DNA from: Portulaca oleracea
Lineage: Eukaryota; Streptophyta; Magnoliopsida; Caryophyllales; Portulacaceae
DNA: 64,000 bases
Direction of reading: 5' to 3'
NCBI GenBank assembly: GCA_029582165.1
Contig: CM055879.1
Coordinates: 34,080,330 to 34,144,329 of the forward strand
Positions 1-11,900 of the stretch are shown here, one piece after another. The position numbers and the translations under genes are program-made. How positions within the stretch are numbered: position 1 is the stretch's first letter; each line of letters starts with the position of its first letter. The notes beneath the pieces were generated by a model. The model was not told the DNA's origin, did no database searches, and worked only from the letters and a program-made list of their open reading frames with translations.

Positions 1-885
1 CATATCACAATTTTACACACTAAAAAAAAAAAACCAATAAACAATATATTTATGTTTTCTCCTTTTTTAAAATATAAAAATTGATTAAAAAACTAATGAA
101 CACAAAGTTTGTTCGAGAACGCAGCAGATATCTTTTTCCCGTGATTAATTTGCTACGTTGCATGCTGCATTGCCACCAAGAAATTGTGGGCAAAATTGCA
201 CCCCAAAGAAATCCCCAATGCAAACGTGCTGTTATTGTATCAAAATTTGGGAGCCGCATAACATAAATCTCTTTGTATTAATGCCAGCCTAACTACCATC
301 AAACGGGACCAATTTATTTCTCTGTGGTCCATTTCTGGTGTGCAAAACAACTGTATTTTTCTATCGATTCTATCTGTGTCTGATTGTTCTCCTGATCTTG
401 AAGATTCTATTATGCAACTTTCTTTCTAAAGTCTGTGCGGGGAGTAAAAGGAGAGGTAAAGTTATGTTAAAGTCTAAATGGAGGTTGGTTTTGGATGCTT
501 CTCGAAAGACTCAGTCGACGTCTTTTGAAACTCAGCGAATGTTGAAGATCATAAAGGATGCTAGAGCGGCGATCGATCAAAAAAGGCTTTGGTAAGAGAG
601 GTTTGTGGGCTAAAAATTATTCCATCCAAGAAGTGATTTGTTTTTCTCCTTCTTTGAGTGGTTTTCTAGCTGTTGTTAGGTGCCTTTTCAGGTTCTCCTG
701 GTTGTAGCTTCTTGCTTTTGCTGTTTGTTTTTTGAGGTTTGTCTCTACTGTTTTTGCTGTTTTGCCGGATATTTTGTTGCATCTTTGATGATTTATTGCC
801 TATTGGCTTCCAACGATTAAAAAAAAAAACAGCTGTATTTCTCATCATTCTCATGCAGTGTACAATATAAAAAACAAAGACTAAT
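1..885. other. Intergenic, no gene recognised
   Basis: AT-rich sequence with only short open frames. A frame at 338-595 has a hydrophobic start followed by a basic stretch; it matches no family I know and has no visible gene context. Homopolymer A/T runs occur near 820-830. I see no RNA gene or mobile-element ends here. Confidence 0.5.
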
Positions 886-1012
886 ACAACTGAAGCTTAA
901 CTGAGGAGTTCATAATGGATGAACTACCATAAAAGAAAGTGCATCTTGGTAATATAAGTAGTCATTTCAATCCATTTAAGCTACACTTTAACCATATATC
1001 GGGGGTGTTACA
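886..1012 (-). mobile_element. Cassandra-type TRIM LTR, 5' half (5S-derived)
   Basis: Read on the minus strand, the piece begins TGTAACACCCCC, the usual start of a Cassandra LTR. It runs through a segment shared with the copy at 54620-54910 (ATGGATTGAAATGACTACTT in both) and ends inside a 5S rRNA-like stretch, GAACTCCTCAGTTAAGC, one base from the plant 5S motif GAACTCCGCAGTTAAGC. The second half of the 5S part and the LTR end are missing, so this is a truncated LTR. That Cassandra elements carry 5S sequence in their LTRs is known; assignment here rests on the 5S match and the second copy in the window. Confidence 0.7.
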
Positions 1013-1741
1013 CCCACCTCATTAAGTTAGAAACAAAACACTGAGAACTCAAGTGTCAAAACTGAAGCAGATCTATGTTGAGATTTTTTAGGCAGCAGTC
1101 CAGAAATCTTTCACCTTTGTTTGTCAATATTAATAATGAACTGAATATAATATCAGTGCATCACACATTCACATTTCTGATTAGCTATCATTTTGGACTG
1201 ACTTCATGCAAGTGGATATTAATTAAGATCCTTATACTGTTATTTTGATAGATGCTGCAATAATATTCCTGAAATTAGTTGTACTTATGCCTGTGATGGT
1301 TGTTTTCATGTCATTGTAAGCATCAACTGTCCATTTTCTATTTGTAAACTAATTAACATTTCTTCCTCATGCTAGCTAGCTTTCTCCTTAATCAAGCCAG
1401 AGAAAGAAGTTTAATTTGGCATTAAATATATATCTTTCAAATCCTTCTTCAAAGTTACAAGTTGATTATGCAATATGTTATTCACAGTTCCCTATGAATC
1501 ATAGTAAAATGTAAACTAATTCAGCTGTTTACTTGACCGAGGTGTAGCATGTGATCCAATCGGTGAAGACCACGTTGCATTAATTTTCCCAACTCAGAGA
1601 ATCTTAAAATTAAATCAACAATATTGTATTTATGAATCTGAAGAATGACATCTTGAGGACTGATTTGTTAGCTAGAATATAGTAACTAATCAAGGGTATG
1701 TATTGTAACTGGGTTATTTCTTATTTGTATGGGTAAATAAC
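1013..1741. promoter_or_regulatory. Upstream region of the GH32 gene
   Basis: About 730 bases between the Cassandra fragment and the GH32 start codon. This must contain the core promoter and 5' leader, but I cannot fix a transcription start. The stretch is AT-rich and has no coding potential. The element at 886-1012 lies within ordinary promoter distance of the gene. Confidence 0.4.
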
Positions 1742-4700
1742 ATGGCGACGCATCTACTTTTGGCTGCATTTTCATGCTTACTAGCAGTTGGCAATGGACT
1801 TGACACGGAAACGAAGCAGCCCTACAGGACTGCATACCATTTCCAGCCTCCTAAGAACTGGATGAACGGTAAGTGAACCTTTTAAAAGCTCAAATCAACA
1901 TGCTTCTGTACTGATTCGAATATACTATTTACTTATTCTGTCTGACTTTTGACTGTTTTGTCTGTACTGATTCGCACATACGCTTTACTCGGGTTCAATG
2001 GATTCATAGATCCTAATGGTATGTTGTGCATTCTATTCGTTGAAAATTGGATCTCTAAGGAAGCCAGAGTGACAACCAATGTAACTTATACTTGTTCAAT
2101 TTTATTTACAGGGCCAGTGTACTATAAAGGAGTTTACCATCTGTTTTATCAGTACAATCCTTATGCAGCAATATGGGGTAACATGACATGGGGACATGCA
2201 GTATCATATGATTTCGTCAACTGGGTTCATCTTGAATATGCTCTGAATCCCAGCGAACCTTACGACATTGGCGGTTGCTATACCGGGTCTATCACCATTC
2301 TTCCAGACGGAAAACCTGTCATTCTCTACACAGGAGCAGATACTCGAAATTTCCAGACACAGAATTTGGCAGTCCCCAAAGACCCGTCGGATCCCTTCCT
2401 TAGAGAGTGGGTGAAATCACCTCATAATCCAGTGATTCCAGGACATGATGGTGACATTGATCCTGCAAATTTCAGAGACCCGACAACTGCGTGGCAAGGT
2501 TCTGATGGGTCCTGGAGAGTACTCGTTGGTGGAAAGATCGATGGCAGAGGAATGGCTTTTCTGTACCAAAGTAATGATCTTGTTAATTGGACTAGAAATG
2601 ACAAGCCTCTTCATTCTTCTGCTAAAACCGGAATGTGGGAGTGTCCGGATTTCTTTCCTGTCAATGTTAGTGGCAAAAATGGAGTTGATTGGTACGATGA
2701 AACGATAAACACCAAGTTTGTGCTCAAGGCAAGCTTTATGGATCACGATCACTACATATTGGGGAACTATAAAGTCGAGACAGACGAATTTGAAGCAGAA
2801 ACAGCAGATTTCATGGAAGGTGATACAGATTTGAGATATGATTATGGAGCAAAATACTACGCTTCTAAGAGCTTCTTCGATGGGGGTAAAGGAAGGCGAA
2901 TACTATGGGCATGGGTACCGGAGTCTGACACTAGAGAAGATGACATCCAAAAAGGATGGTCAAGCCTTCAGGTAATGTAATATCACCATCTGCAGAGTGC
3001 AGACATACATTTTCGCCGTCTGACATACTTGCTACTGATGTTTGAGTTAATTCATACAGGCCATCCCTCGAACATTGTGGCTTAGTAAAAGCGGAAAACA
3101 ATTGATGCAGTGGCCAGTCCAGGAGATCGAAAGTCTCCGCCAGAAGAAAGTAGAAATTCAGGGGAAGGAGCTCGACAAAGGATCTGTCATCGAGGTGGAA
3201 GGCATCACAGCAGCACAGGTAACAATTTATGCTAAGTTTACTGCACAAAACTAAACTCCTGCTTAGATTTTACAGCAATGTAACACCAGTAACTTTGTTT
3301 TCAAGGCTGATGTCGAAGTCTTATTCGAACTGTCAAGCCTAAGAGAAGAAGAAGTTGAATCCTTGGACCCAAGCTGGGTTGATCCACAGCTTCTATGTAG
3401 TCAGGAAATTGCAAAGCGGAAAGGCGTAGTTGGACCGTTTGGTTTGCTGCTTTTGGCTTCACATAACTTAACTGAACAAACTGCTGTTTTCTTCCGGGTG
3501 TTCAAGGATCATGACAGGCATGTTGTTCTGATGTGCAGTGATCTCAGTAGGCAAGTTTCTGAACTCTAAAACCAAACCCTTAATTTTAAGTTCTTCAGTG
3601 GTTCATTCTTCTGAAGGTTGCAGTCTGCATGCAGGTCGTCTTTAAGGAAAGAAGTTGATAAGACCAGTTTTGGAGCTTTTCTTGACATCAATCCCCTTCA
3701 AGACAAAATTTCACTTAGAACCATGGTATGTGATGTCCAACATCTTGTATATTCTACTCTTTTATTGTGAACTTATCCTATGTTACTCCAACTCTTCATT
3801 TCGCTTTGCGTCAAACCCTTTACGATACTTGACACTTCAAATTACAATGAAAATATGTAAAGTTTCTTAAAGTTAGTCAAGTCTGGCACCTGTATCCGTA
3901 TCCATATTGGACACCCGCATTCGAGTCCGAGTAACATTCCTTAAAATTTTCAATTTAGAGAGATTAATTGGTTCCAATAAACCCAAGATTTAAAAACTAT
4001 TCGTCACATACTATTTCATTAAAAAGAAGTAGAAGAGATTCAATGAGATACTTAGCTTTATTCCATTACAATCTAAGTTGAAAAATAATCTTTATAAGCT
4101 ATCTAAATTACATACATAAACAGACTTAGGTAACTCTAGATTTTAGCTTAGATTATTCTGGTACTTAGTTAATTATCCAAGATATTAATAGAGATATCTA
4201 GAACCGTCACATCCTTACAAGATTGTGACATGTGGCTTGATTATCACCATTTATTGTGGAGGTGGAACTTATATAAAAAGAATTTTGAATGATGGGTTTA
4301 GGCAACACACATAAGAAGTAATAGTAAGAGAGTTAGAGACAAATCCTAAAAGGGTAAAAGAGAAATCCCAAGAGAGTTGGAAAGGCAAGCACATAAAAAC
4401 TGAATGAGTGTGCATCCTTGTAAAATGGTTCTACCTTATTATTGTGTAACAAAAAATATACAATGTTTAGTCACTTGCTCTCTACCAAAAATATATTTGC
4501 CTAGATGGTAATACCACATGTTTTACTCTCTCCACTTGGTTGAGACACTCCTTTCCAGTTTATGAGTCATGGGAGTTGGTAAAGAAGGTTGGCCCCAAGT
4601 ATTGAGATTTAACATTTTTTCACTCCTTCTCTACTATAGGCACATCGGGTAACCCTACTATAGAGGTCGAGTAGATTGGATTGCTTGCCTTTGTTACGAA

Positions 4701-5118
4701 AAAAATATCATTGGCTCCTTACTTCCCAACATAGGAGTGTTCTAATGATTTGTGCAAGTTCATATACCCATAGTCATCGCACTCAAAGTGCATCATTGTT
4801 TGCGCAAAATTTTAAGTCGTTACTACATATCCTTGAGCCTTTGTTGTTCCTTTCTTTTATACATTTGTTTTCCTTTTGCCTTTGATGTAAATATATATCT
4901 TGCTACAGATTGACCATTCAATCATTGAGAGTTTTGGTGGAGAAGGGAAAGCTTGCATTACGTCTAGAGTTTACCCAACTTTAGCTGTTAACAAGGAAGC
5001 AAAATTGTACGCATTCAACAACGGAAATGCTAGCATTAGAATCTCAAAGCTTAATGCTTGGAGCATGAAAGCGGCCAATATTGTCCCTTTTACTAAAAGG
5101 AGGAAGCCACGTGCCTAA
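1742..5118 (+). CDS. GH32 cell-wall invertase / fructan exohydrolase
   Basis: Seven exons: 1742-1868, 2010-2018, 2112-2971, 3060-3218, 3306-3550, 3635-3725, 4909-5118; they join to 1701 nt, 566 aa. The enzyme hydrolyses terminal beta-fructosyl linkages and should be secreted to the apoplast: residues 1-19 form a hydrophobic signal peptide, and N-glycosylation sequons (NMT, NWT, NVS, NLT, NAS) are present. GH32 hallmarks are all there: NDPNG at 42-46 (nucleophile Asp43), FRDP at 166-169 (Asp168), and WECPD at 221-225 (acid/base Glu222). Pro rather than Val in WECPD is the cell-wall class; vacuolar enzymes have WECVD. The 9-nt exon 2 encoding part of NDPNG is the known plant invertase mini-exon. 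Exon 5 ends at a GC donor (gcaagt). The Asp/Lys pair that fixes sucrose specificity in AtcwINV1 (Asp239, Lys242) appears absent: Met255 aligns to the Asp and two residues are deleted. A fructan exohydrolase role is therefore quite possible. Family is certain; substrate is open. Confidence 0.95.
3726..4908 (+). other. Intron 6 of GH32 gene with LTR-like insert
   Basis: This 1183-nt intron is much longer than the gene's other introns. At 3930-3985 it holds a repeat shared with the FLN1 intron (42440-42493). From about 4130 to 4620 it has an LTR-like layout: a TATATAAAA box near 4270, a purine-rich leader, and a polyadenylation-like stretch near 4440-4460. I could not find TG...CA ends with a TSD, so the retroelement reading is tentative. 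Confidence 0.4.
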
Positions 5119-5166
5119 TATTATGTCCCTTTTACTATAAGGAGGAAGGCACGTGCCTAATATTAA
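5083..5166 (+). repeat. 42-bp tandem duplication over the GH32 stop codon
   Basis: Copies lie at 5083-5124 and 5125-5166 and differ at three positions. The unit holds the last coding triplets, the stop TAA at 5116-5118 and a few 3' bases. It is 14 codons long, so translation past the first stop would stay in frame and meet the duplicated stop. Confidence 0.85.
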
Positions 5167-5971
5167 CGTTTAAGGACCTCCTGATTACAATTTATTACAC
5201 GCTCCTGGAGTACGTGCTCCAAATGTGGTCGTTGTTCACTCTCAATAGTATAATTTTTCATTCATACCCACCTATTGTTCACTCTCAATAGCGTAATTGT
5301 TCACTCATCCATATCCGGAGCACATGCTCCGGGTGCATGTAATATTATCGATGATTGTCTCCTTTCCCAAACAAATATATTTTAAATAGACTTTATCACT
5401 AAAACCATCGTTAAAAGAACAAATTCTTTTGACACAATGCATTAAGCTCATTTATCTAAATTGAAGGCTAATCATTCCCCATTTTTCGCCTGGTTGGAGA
5501 AGATTGCAATTCAACTGCACACGTTCCAAGGCTAAAATGATACTGCTGCACCTGCTCGTAGTATTTGCAGACTCGACAAACTGAAGAAATCAAACCATAT
5601 CCAAATGAACTGAAGGATGAATCAACCATGAGTTTTGACAATTATTAGAAATATACATTGGCATCTTTTCTGTGGTTGCTACAACCGTATTATTCTACCT
5701 GACATCACCCCATGAACAAGTCAAAATTGTCTCTCCAAGGGCTCACCGCCCAGAACCTATTCCTACATACTTACATTAGCAGTGGCTGCATTTCTCAACC
5801 GACAAACATAATATGTTACAAACCCGATGAAGGCAAGAATGTTCTGGTATAGAAACAAATCTTCCACACTTCATGTGCTAGGACAAGTAGTCATAAATTG
5901 ATGCTTCTAAGTGTCTAACAAGGACACATTGCTCGCTGAAAAAGTTTATACCTTGCAAATGTTACCTAGTT
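5119..5971. other. Spacer between GH32 and J-domain genes
   Basis: Convergent 3' flanks. Apart from the tandem duplication the region has two direct copies of GTTCACTCTCAATAG near 5235 and 5276, and two inverted GGAGCAC/GTGCTCC-type motifs at about 5203-5220 and 5317-5332 (one is GGAGCACATGCTCC). No gene is seen. Confidence 0.5.
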
Positions 5972-8900
5972 TTACAATTTCATGTTTTTCCTCTCCGACT
6001 TTATGGCTTCGTATGACGTCAAAACCTCTTTGAATTTGGCTTCAGCAGCCTCTGCAGCAAAATGGCTGGATCAGGGACTAGCAACCCAAAAAAAAAAAAA
6101 AAAGGCATCCAAATGAACACATTATATATTGATAGTAGAACATTGGCTCAAGCAAGCCTCACCTTTATTATCTTGATTCTGGTCAGGGTGAAATTCCAAT
6201 GCTTTTGCCCTGAATGCTGACTGCAAGATCACAAAGATATCACATTGGAATTGCTGATAAACAAAGACTAATGTAACAGCTAAGAAGACTCATAGAACAA
6301 GAGATTAGCAGAATCAAATACATCACGCTTGACCACCTCATTAAATTAGAAAACATGAATCAAATATATTTCACCCTCCTTAAAGAGAGTCCACAGAGCT
6401 CATTGTGCTCTAATATTTGCCGCATCATATACAGGATCCTTCCATATCTAGCGCCAGTGCAGGTACTACATATGTATGGTATGAGGATATATGAATGTGG
6501 CCAAAGCTACCACTATTTATGCAGGAGATAGATTGTTTCTGAGTGGATGTGAAAAGAATACATGACATCTTTCTTTTGCAACAATGTTTAAAGCTCATAC
6601 AAATCAACTGCCCATCCTGGAAGCACCAAAACTGAATGCCAATTTCATCTGTGTCCCTAGAATACAACCCCCCCCCCCCCCCCCAAAAAAAAGCCAAAAA
6701 TACTAAATGGATCACATATGGGAGGACACCCTTGTACAAAAAATTACTAAAACAAAATCTTCATGTTGTGTGACTTGTGTCCAAATTTGGGCAGTCTCCC
6801 TTGTCGTGTCCAAATTTTGGACAGCGTCCCCGTGTCCATAATTCTTAGGGTTGCCATGTCGGACCCTTGGATCCATACACATGTTGGGCACCCGTGTCCC
6901 CAGTTCAAGTAGCGTAGCTAACAGTAGCAGAAGACAGCCATCCCCCCTCCTTTCTGCCAATTAGAAGGTTACACAGGCACCAAAGTCTTTTATACTAGTC
7001 AAGGATAAAGGAGATAATGAGGTCATGGTCCATGTGGATCAGAATGATGAGCCACATCTAAGTCACTGTGTTACAAGTTGGGCAGATCATGCATATGGCT
7101 TTCAATGTGGACCTCTCTCCAAAAACATTGTCGGTTTTTTTTTTTTTTTTTTTTTTTGGGGGTGGGGTGGAATAAAATAGATGGAGGTTGAAACTTGAAA
7201 CTGATCCTACAACTCCATTTTGTTACTTCATCTGTTCCAAATGACCTCAAACCAAGGAATCCTTTGTCATTAGATGGCGAGAAAATATTTACTCAGACAC
7301 ACATGTTTCGACCTAATTGTTCAAAGAGGCATAAGAGAAATAATTACCAAAAACAACTTTCCATATAGCAAATAAATAAATAAGAAAACCTCAGACAAGA
7401 AATCCACACCAATTATAAAGAACAAAAGAAATTTGACTTTCTACTCACAGCACTTCTTCCTTGCTCCAAACAACAAAACAAGAGGTTACTAATGCAAAGG
7501 TACCTTAATCTCCTCATCCGTATATGGCGTTGTCCTCAACCTGCCAGAAAACAAAAACGGGGAAAAAAGAAAAGATAAAAGCAGGTCAATTTAGCTGCAA
7601 CAGTTACTTGCATAAATAAATCAATATACCTACGAAAGCACTAACATCTGTACAAATGAGGTTAAACTGTAATGAGGCATGACTTTAAAAATACATTTTT
7701 TTAAAAAGAATATTGGATCGTAATAAACCAACCTTTGATGGTATTAGATCGATATACCGACCTTCACAATTGGACACCAATATACCAGACCTTTATATTT
7801 AGGCGTTCTTAATGTACTGAAATTGACCTAAAATAGTCATGTTTCAGTACATTGATAGCACCTAAATATAAAGGTCACGTATATTGGTGTCCAATTTTAA
7901 AGGTCAGTATATTGTTTTAACACCGTTTTTATTATCCTATACCAAAGAAGGGAAAAGGAAGAAATGTGGTAGTAGTGTTCCAAGAATAAGAATAAGATGG
8001 TTTAGTTACGATTTCTATCTGTCCAAAATGAAGGAAACTGCATTCAGTACTTAGTTGACTAAAGCAAACACTTGCGCAAAAAACAACCGATCAACAAGTG
8101 AAAGAAGTGCATAAATTGACCACAGCTAGGCAAATAAGAAAGGGAGACTATACAAGTCAAATAAGAATGAAGCAGATAGGGTCCTTGAAGAGGAGGCTGC
8201 AACCAAGGATAGCTGGAAATAGTTGAATGTCACTGAACTTTGAGGCCATCAGCGCATCACCAAAATGAAGTTCACAAGTTGAGAAGGGCATTGATCCATC
8301 AACAATCATTTTCAACAGTAAATAAATAAAATCATGTGTCTCGCAGAATCAATCTCCCACACAACCTAATAGGAAGTTGGAATCAGTCACCCACTCACCA
8401 CCTACTCGCAGGGTTAAGAGGCTATCCACATCTAAAGCTCTCTAAACAATGCTAAGACCCACACTAGATGGTGATATACCACACTAGAAATGAAATGAAA
8501 TAGGCATCAAGAAAATGAAGTATGTGAGCGCAATTAATAAAGAACATATGCCCAAGTTAGGGAAAAGAAAAGGATCATTACGTATATTGGGTACTCTAAC
8601 ATGATCCTTTGATAATAGAAAAAAATATATATATACTCCCTCGGTCGCGACACTGTAGTCCATGTCAGATTGACGAGCCTTATTCATGTCTCACAAAAAA
8701 GTGGCTCTTAAATTCAAGTACTGCCACGGACAGATTATATATTAAAAAAAAAATCATCATATGCTTGATGAATGAAGGCTGGTTTCATAAAATAAAAACA
8801 AAGAGACGAAAGATTAAGAGAATCAAACAAGCAACAATGATGGAGATCAAGATACTTTTCCACAATAAACCTTTGACAATGGTAACTGAAAAATTGGCAG

Positions 8901-11900
8901 AGGACTGTCATCTCAGAGAAAATAAGTTCAAATTATAAAAGATATACAAGTGGGCCAGTGGGAATGCGGAGTCTTTTCGCTTCATGTACGACAAAAAGGT
9001 TCCCTAAAAATAAAGAGATTTCTAGCACGCAAATGCTAGACCGATCTGATTCACGTGCAAGGTTTGGGTTGATCCAGAAGTTCCATGGTCAAAAAGATGA
9101 TGCAACAGAAATCAAATGGTTATACTTCAAATTATACAAGTGGAGTCTTTTCGCTTCATGTACGACAAAAAGGTTCTCTAAAAATAAAGAGATTTCTAGC
9201 ACGCAAATGCTAGACCGATCTGATTCACGTGCAAGGTTTGGGTTGATCCAAAAGTTCCGTGGTCAAAAAGATGATGCAACAGAAATCAAATGGTTATACT
9301 TCCGGAAGAAAAAAAGCAGCTGCAATATTCAATACAAGGTAAGAGTGGCCTTTTTGAGGATTTGAAGAACAAGATTCAAACGATTTGGATGCATCAAAGA
9401 ATGCACTGATGTTAAAGGGTAAGAAAGACCATGCAATTGGGTTGTAAGAAGCGATCAGCCTCAATGCTTTTTCACTTATGTTTTGTCTACCCCGGTCTAG
9501 TTTTGCCCTTCTTTGCCTCCATTGGGGTTATCTCCAACTGATCCACGCATACAACATCTATTTTCTGAAACTTTCTAAGTAGGGCATCTGCAGAGATGGC
9601 AACAAACTTAGGTCTGATCCAACCAAAACTCACTTATTTTATATGAACCTAGACCCAAACCCACCTCTGAACCCTTGGATCTTGAAACATTGAACCCAGA
9701 CCCAGCTGGTTTGCTGGTCCAAGGTTCCTAAAACAGGTCAGCCTCTTTTCAACCTATAGAGCCCAACAAGCATTTTTTGTTGATTGCTGTTACAAGTTTT
9801 CTTTTTTATTGAATGAGTAATCAAATATCTATGAAAGGACACCGAGGGGATGTCACCCATATACAAAACAAAAGGAGGCTTAAACAAAAATACAAAAAGC
9901 CTCGACCCCTTAACCTTGTCCACAACATCCGAAATAGTACACTCTTTATCACGATGAAAACCGTGACACCAACTACACCATGAACTCAAAAAATAAAGTT
10001 TTAAATCATTAACCGCTCTAGTCTTGTCCAATACTGGAATTTCTGTCCTTCCTAGTGCACCACCAAATAGTCAAAGGGGACAAATTCCATGCATTAGAAC
10101 CCAAAACTTCTTCAATCTCCTTCTCCATGCCACTAAGACATCTCTTATACCAATAGGTTGCACACCCAACTAACCCTCGTCAATGAAAACGCCAAATAGC
10201 AAAGGGTGGAGACCCACAGAAAATTGATAAAGAGAAGGTTAACGGACTCTTCCTCGTATCCACACAAAGATCACCTAGTAGCCATCACAAAGTTTCTCTT
10301 TGAAGCACTTCATCAGTGGGTATCATTCCTTTGGTAGTCGCCCAACCAAGAGAACAAGCTTTAATGGGAGTTTTACACTTCCTAATAGCCTGATGTGGAA
10401 ATTATCTCGAAGGTAACTCCTTAAACACCTCTAGGTAGAAACTATTCACCATAAACTGCCCACTAATGTTTGGCAACTGAAGGATATCATCATTACCTTC
10501 ATGAGCTACCTTGATATTAGACATCAACACCAATATATTGAACACACTTTCCTCTTACCAACCATTATAGCTTCTTAAGAAAGTTAATTTCCAATGGTGT
10601 GGATTACCTTTCCAAGATATCACATCTTGCACAGAAGCATGTTCTCATTTAGTCATATCGCAGAAAGGTCTGAAAGTTGAGACTTTAAAGGTTGATCTCC
10701 ACACGGCACATCATGCCAAACTCCCAAAATTAGAACCATATAAAATGTTGTATATAATGAATGTATCGTCCTAGAAGGCCATCACTCTGGTTTCATTGAT
10801 CGAGCGACGCGGTTATTTCGCAGACCTCTTTGTTCAAGAATCGGTAGTGGTTTTAAGGAAGACCACCAAGCTCCACGATAGATAACAAGACCCTAGTCCC
10901 GTTCTCCACTTTAAAGTGTGCCATAGAAAATTTGTCAAAACCTCCTACAATAGTCCTCTAACAGCCAACCCCATGGGCAAGAGTAGGCTTCTTACTCACC
11001 AACCATACTTTTGAATTAGTCATTATCACATTTTTCCACAAAGCATCCCCTTCTTTGCCAAACCCCCAAATCCACTCACCTTTAAGTGCCTCCTTCATTA
11101 TTGTTACAAGTGACAAACACTAAGCAAGGAGACAACAGGCTTCACGCTGAAATTCAACAGTGTCTGTAGAATACCTACGACAATCATGATTACTCTTACT
11201 TTCTTACATATCAACAGTAAGAGTAATAAATAAAGCCTAAGAACCAATCCGGAAGGATTTATAGAAGAATAAATAACCACCATATTTTCATAAAAATAAA
11301 GAAAAGCTTAAATGGACACATTTTTGGTCCATGTCCTGGTCTGACCAGACCCAGGCCCTACCCAATATGCATGGATCCCGACTCATTAAGTCCAAATATA
11401 TTGGATCTAGACTTGATTAATCAGGTTGAGCGCAGGTCATCAGGACCCATTGCCATTCCACTGTGTCTTAGAAGTTAGAACCAACCAAAATACTTTCACG
11501 GCAACAAGGCTGCCATAAGTGCATCTCCCAGGCTTCAGTTGTTAATAGAACCCACATTGAGTGTTGGTGGCAGTCCCTAACATCAAGACCTCTTTGTAGG
11601 CTTCTTACAAGGTACGTTGTTATTTTTAAGCAGCCTTCGTAGTTTTGAGCATTTGATGTTACTTAAAAGTAAGATGAAGAGTTTTAAGTAAGATAGCACC
11701 TCAATGGTTCCCATTTTGTGACCCCACTAAATTTCCTTTCAAGAGTTCATGCCCAAAGCTTGCACTTTTGCAACAGAGCCTTCAGGCTACCTCAAGGTTT
11801 GGTATTACAAGTATAGCAAACGCAGATATTATAAGAATGTTCCAGGAAAAATGCAATGCATTATCTCAGTCATCTTGCATTTAAACTTACAAAAAATACG

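Noticed and set aside
6668..6685. Homopolymer C run (and similar runs at 23224, 43566, 45370) as a structural signal
   Set aside because: Runs next to A or T runs are typical slippage sites and may be sequencing artefacts; nothing supports a role.
8958..9365. A 135-aa gene with an internal repeat
   Set aside because: It is a tandem DNA duplication whose unit is divisible by three, inside an intron and antisense to the J-protein gene; no family match.
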